Shown: in pieces, positions 5,114 through 5,705 of the stretch | Numbering within the stretch: the first letter of the stretch is position 1 | Layout of the letters: the number at the start of each line of letters is the position of its first letter | From: Bryobacteraceae bacterium | GTDB taxonomy: Bacteria; Acidobacteriota; Terriglobia; Bryobacterales; Bryobacteraceae | Length of the DNA: 5,705 nt | Assembly: GCA_030044325.1 (NCBI GenBank) | Contig: JASHWA010000470.1 | Span: 1 to 5,705 of the forward strand | Direction of reading: 5' to 3' | Notes under the pieces: model-generated | Told to the model about the DNA's origin: nothing | The model's database searches: none | What the model saw: only the letters and a program-made list of their open reading frames with translations | Position numbers and translations under genes: made by a program

Positions 5114-5705
5114 GTGGTTCGCCCCGAAAATCCCGAACAACTGTCAGAGGCGCTCCTCGAATATGCGACGCGCGGCGAAAGGATTCGTCTTGGAGGGAAC
5201 TTTTCAAAAGACCGCTTAGGGGGCGCGTGCCAAGCGGCGGACGTGACCATTTCCACCTCCGCCATGACGCGATTGATCGAATATGAGCCGCGCGATCTCA
5301 CCGTGAGCGTTTCCTCCGGGATGCGCTGGCCGGAATTCGAGCAAATCCTGCGCGCGAATCATCAGTGCGTCCCCCTCGATCCGGGTTGGGATTCGACCGT
5401 GGGAGGAGTGGTCGCGGCGAACCTGAGCGGGCCGCGCCGCAGGCTATACGGCGCCGCGCGCGACATGATCATCGGGATGAAATTCGTCACGCTCGAAGGA
5501 AAAATCGTCCAAAGCGGCGGGATGGTGGTGAAGAACGTGGCGGGACTCGATATGGCCAAGCTGATGGTCGGATCCTTCGGAACGCTCGCCGCGATCGCGG
5601 TGGTGAATTTCAAGGTTTTTCCCATGCCCGCGGAATCCCGGACGTTCGAGATGCGCTTCGCGACCGCCGCGGAAGCGTTCGCCGAGCGCGACCGGATTCT
5701 GCGCG
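5114..5705 (+). CDS. glcE: Glycolate oxidase FAD-binding subunit GlcE-like, N-terminal part (3' truncated by window)
   Basis: Frame 2, open from just after TGA at 5108-5110 to the window end, 197 residues plus one base. GTG at 5114 is the first possible start and gives VVRPENPEQLSEAL, which aligns with the usual beginning of GlcE proteins, so little or nothing is missing at the N-terminus. The PCMH-type FAD-binding domain is clear: LGGNFSKD (26-33), ISTSAMTRLIEYEPRDLTVS (46-65), VPLDPGWDSTVGGVVAANLSG (86-106), RRLYGAARDMIIGMKFV (109-125) and NVAGLDMAKLMVGSFGTLAA (141-160). GlcE works with GlcD and the Fe-S subunit GlcF to oxidise glycolate to glyoxylate at the membrane. glcD is not directly upstream here, since the neighbour is a divergent secreted protein gene, so glcF or glcD could only lie to the right. 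A related FAD-linked 2-hydroxy-acid oxidase remains possible. Confidence 0.85.
   Translation, partial: MVRPENPEQLSEALLEYATRGERIRLGGNFSKDRLGGACQAADVTISTSAMTRLIEYEPRDLTVSVSSGMRWPEFEQILRANHQCVPLDPGWDSTVGGVVAANLSGPRRRLYGAARDMIIGMKFVTLEGKIVQSGGMVVKNVAGLDMAKLMVGSFGTLAAIAVVNFKVFPMPAESRTFEMRFATAAEAFAERDRILR

Noticed and set aside
1..5705. CRISPR array, tRNA/rRNA, insertion sequence, toxin-antitoxin or phage genes
   Set aside because: No spaced direct repeats, cloverleaf-like segments, terminal inverted repeats or matching protein motifs were seen on either strand.

Overview
This GC-rich window looks like chromosomal DNA from an Acidobacteriota bacterium, probably of the Solibacter/Bryobacterales type. 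The main evidence is a full-length TIGR03435 (DUF3738) secreted protein, a family strongly expanded in soil Acidobacteria. A Tat-signal Gfo/Idh/MocA oxidoreductase, also typical of soil Acidobacteria and Planctomycetes, fits the same picture. Taxonomy is inferred from gene content only; no rRNA or other marker is present.

Layout: (1) 1-630, plus strand, C-terminal 209 residues of a sulfite-oxidase-type molybdopterin enzyme whose start lies outside the window. (2) 671-955, minus strand, a small Ala/Glu/Lys-rich predicted lipoprotein, convergent with (1) and divergent from (3). (3) 1028-2722, plus strand, a 564-aa fusion of a Cof-type HAD phosphatase, a HerA/DUF87-like P-loop ATPase and an uncharacterised C-terminal module. 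(4) 2800-4101, plus strand, a Tat-exported Gfo/Idh/MocA dehydrogenase-like protein. (5) 4098-5036, minus strand, a secreted TIGR03435 protein that overlaps the end of (4) by four bases. (6) 5114-5705, plus strand, the N-terminal half of a GlcE-like FAD subunit of glycolate oxidase, running off the right edge and absent from a simple ATG-to-stop view because it starts with GTG and has no stop in the window. The intergenic gaps are all under 80 bases.

The genes do not form one obvious pathway. The two partial enzymes at the ends are redox metabolism (sulfite-type oxidoreductase; glycolate or 2-hydroxy-acid oxidation); the centre holds an exported sugar-dehydrogenase-like protein and a secreted protein of unknown function. 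The strand changes rule out a single operon.

No mobile element, CRISPR array, tRNA, rRNA or phage gene was seen. The most unusual item is the HAD-ATPase fusion, which keeps a complete set of phosphatase catalytic residues and intact Walker A and B motifs in one chain. A second pattern worth testing is that plus-strand genes (3), (4) and (6) each have a -10-like hexamer so close to the start codon that their transcripts could be leaderless, whereas the minus-strand TIGR03435 gene has a good Shine-Dalgarno sequence.
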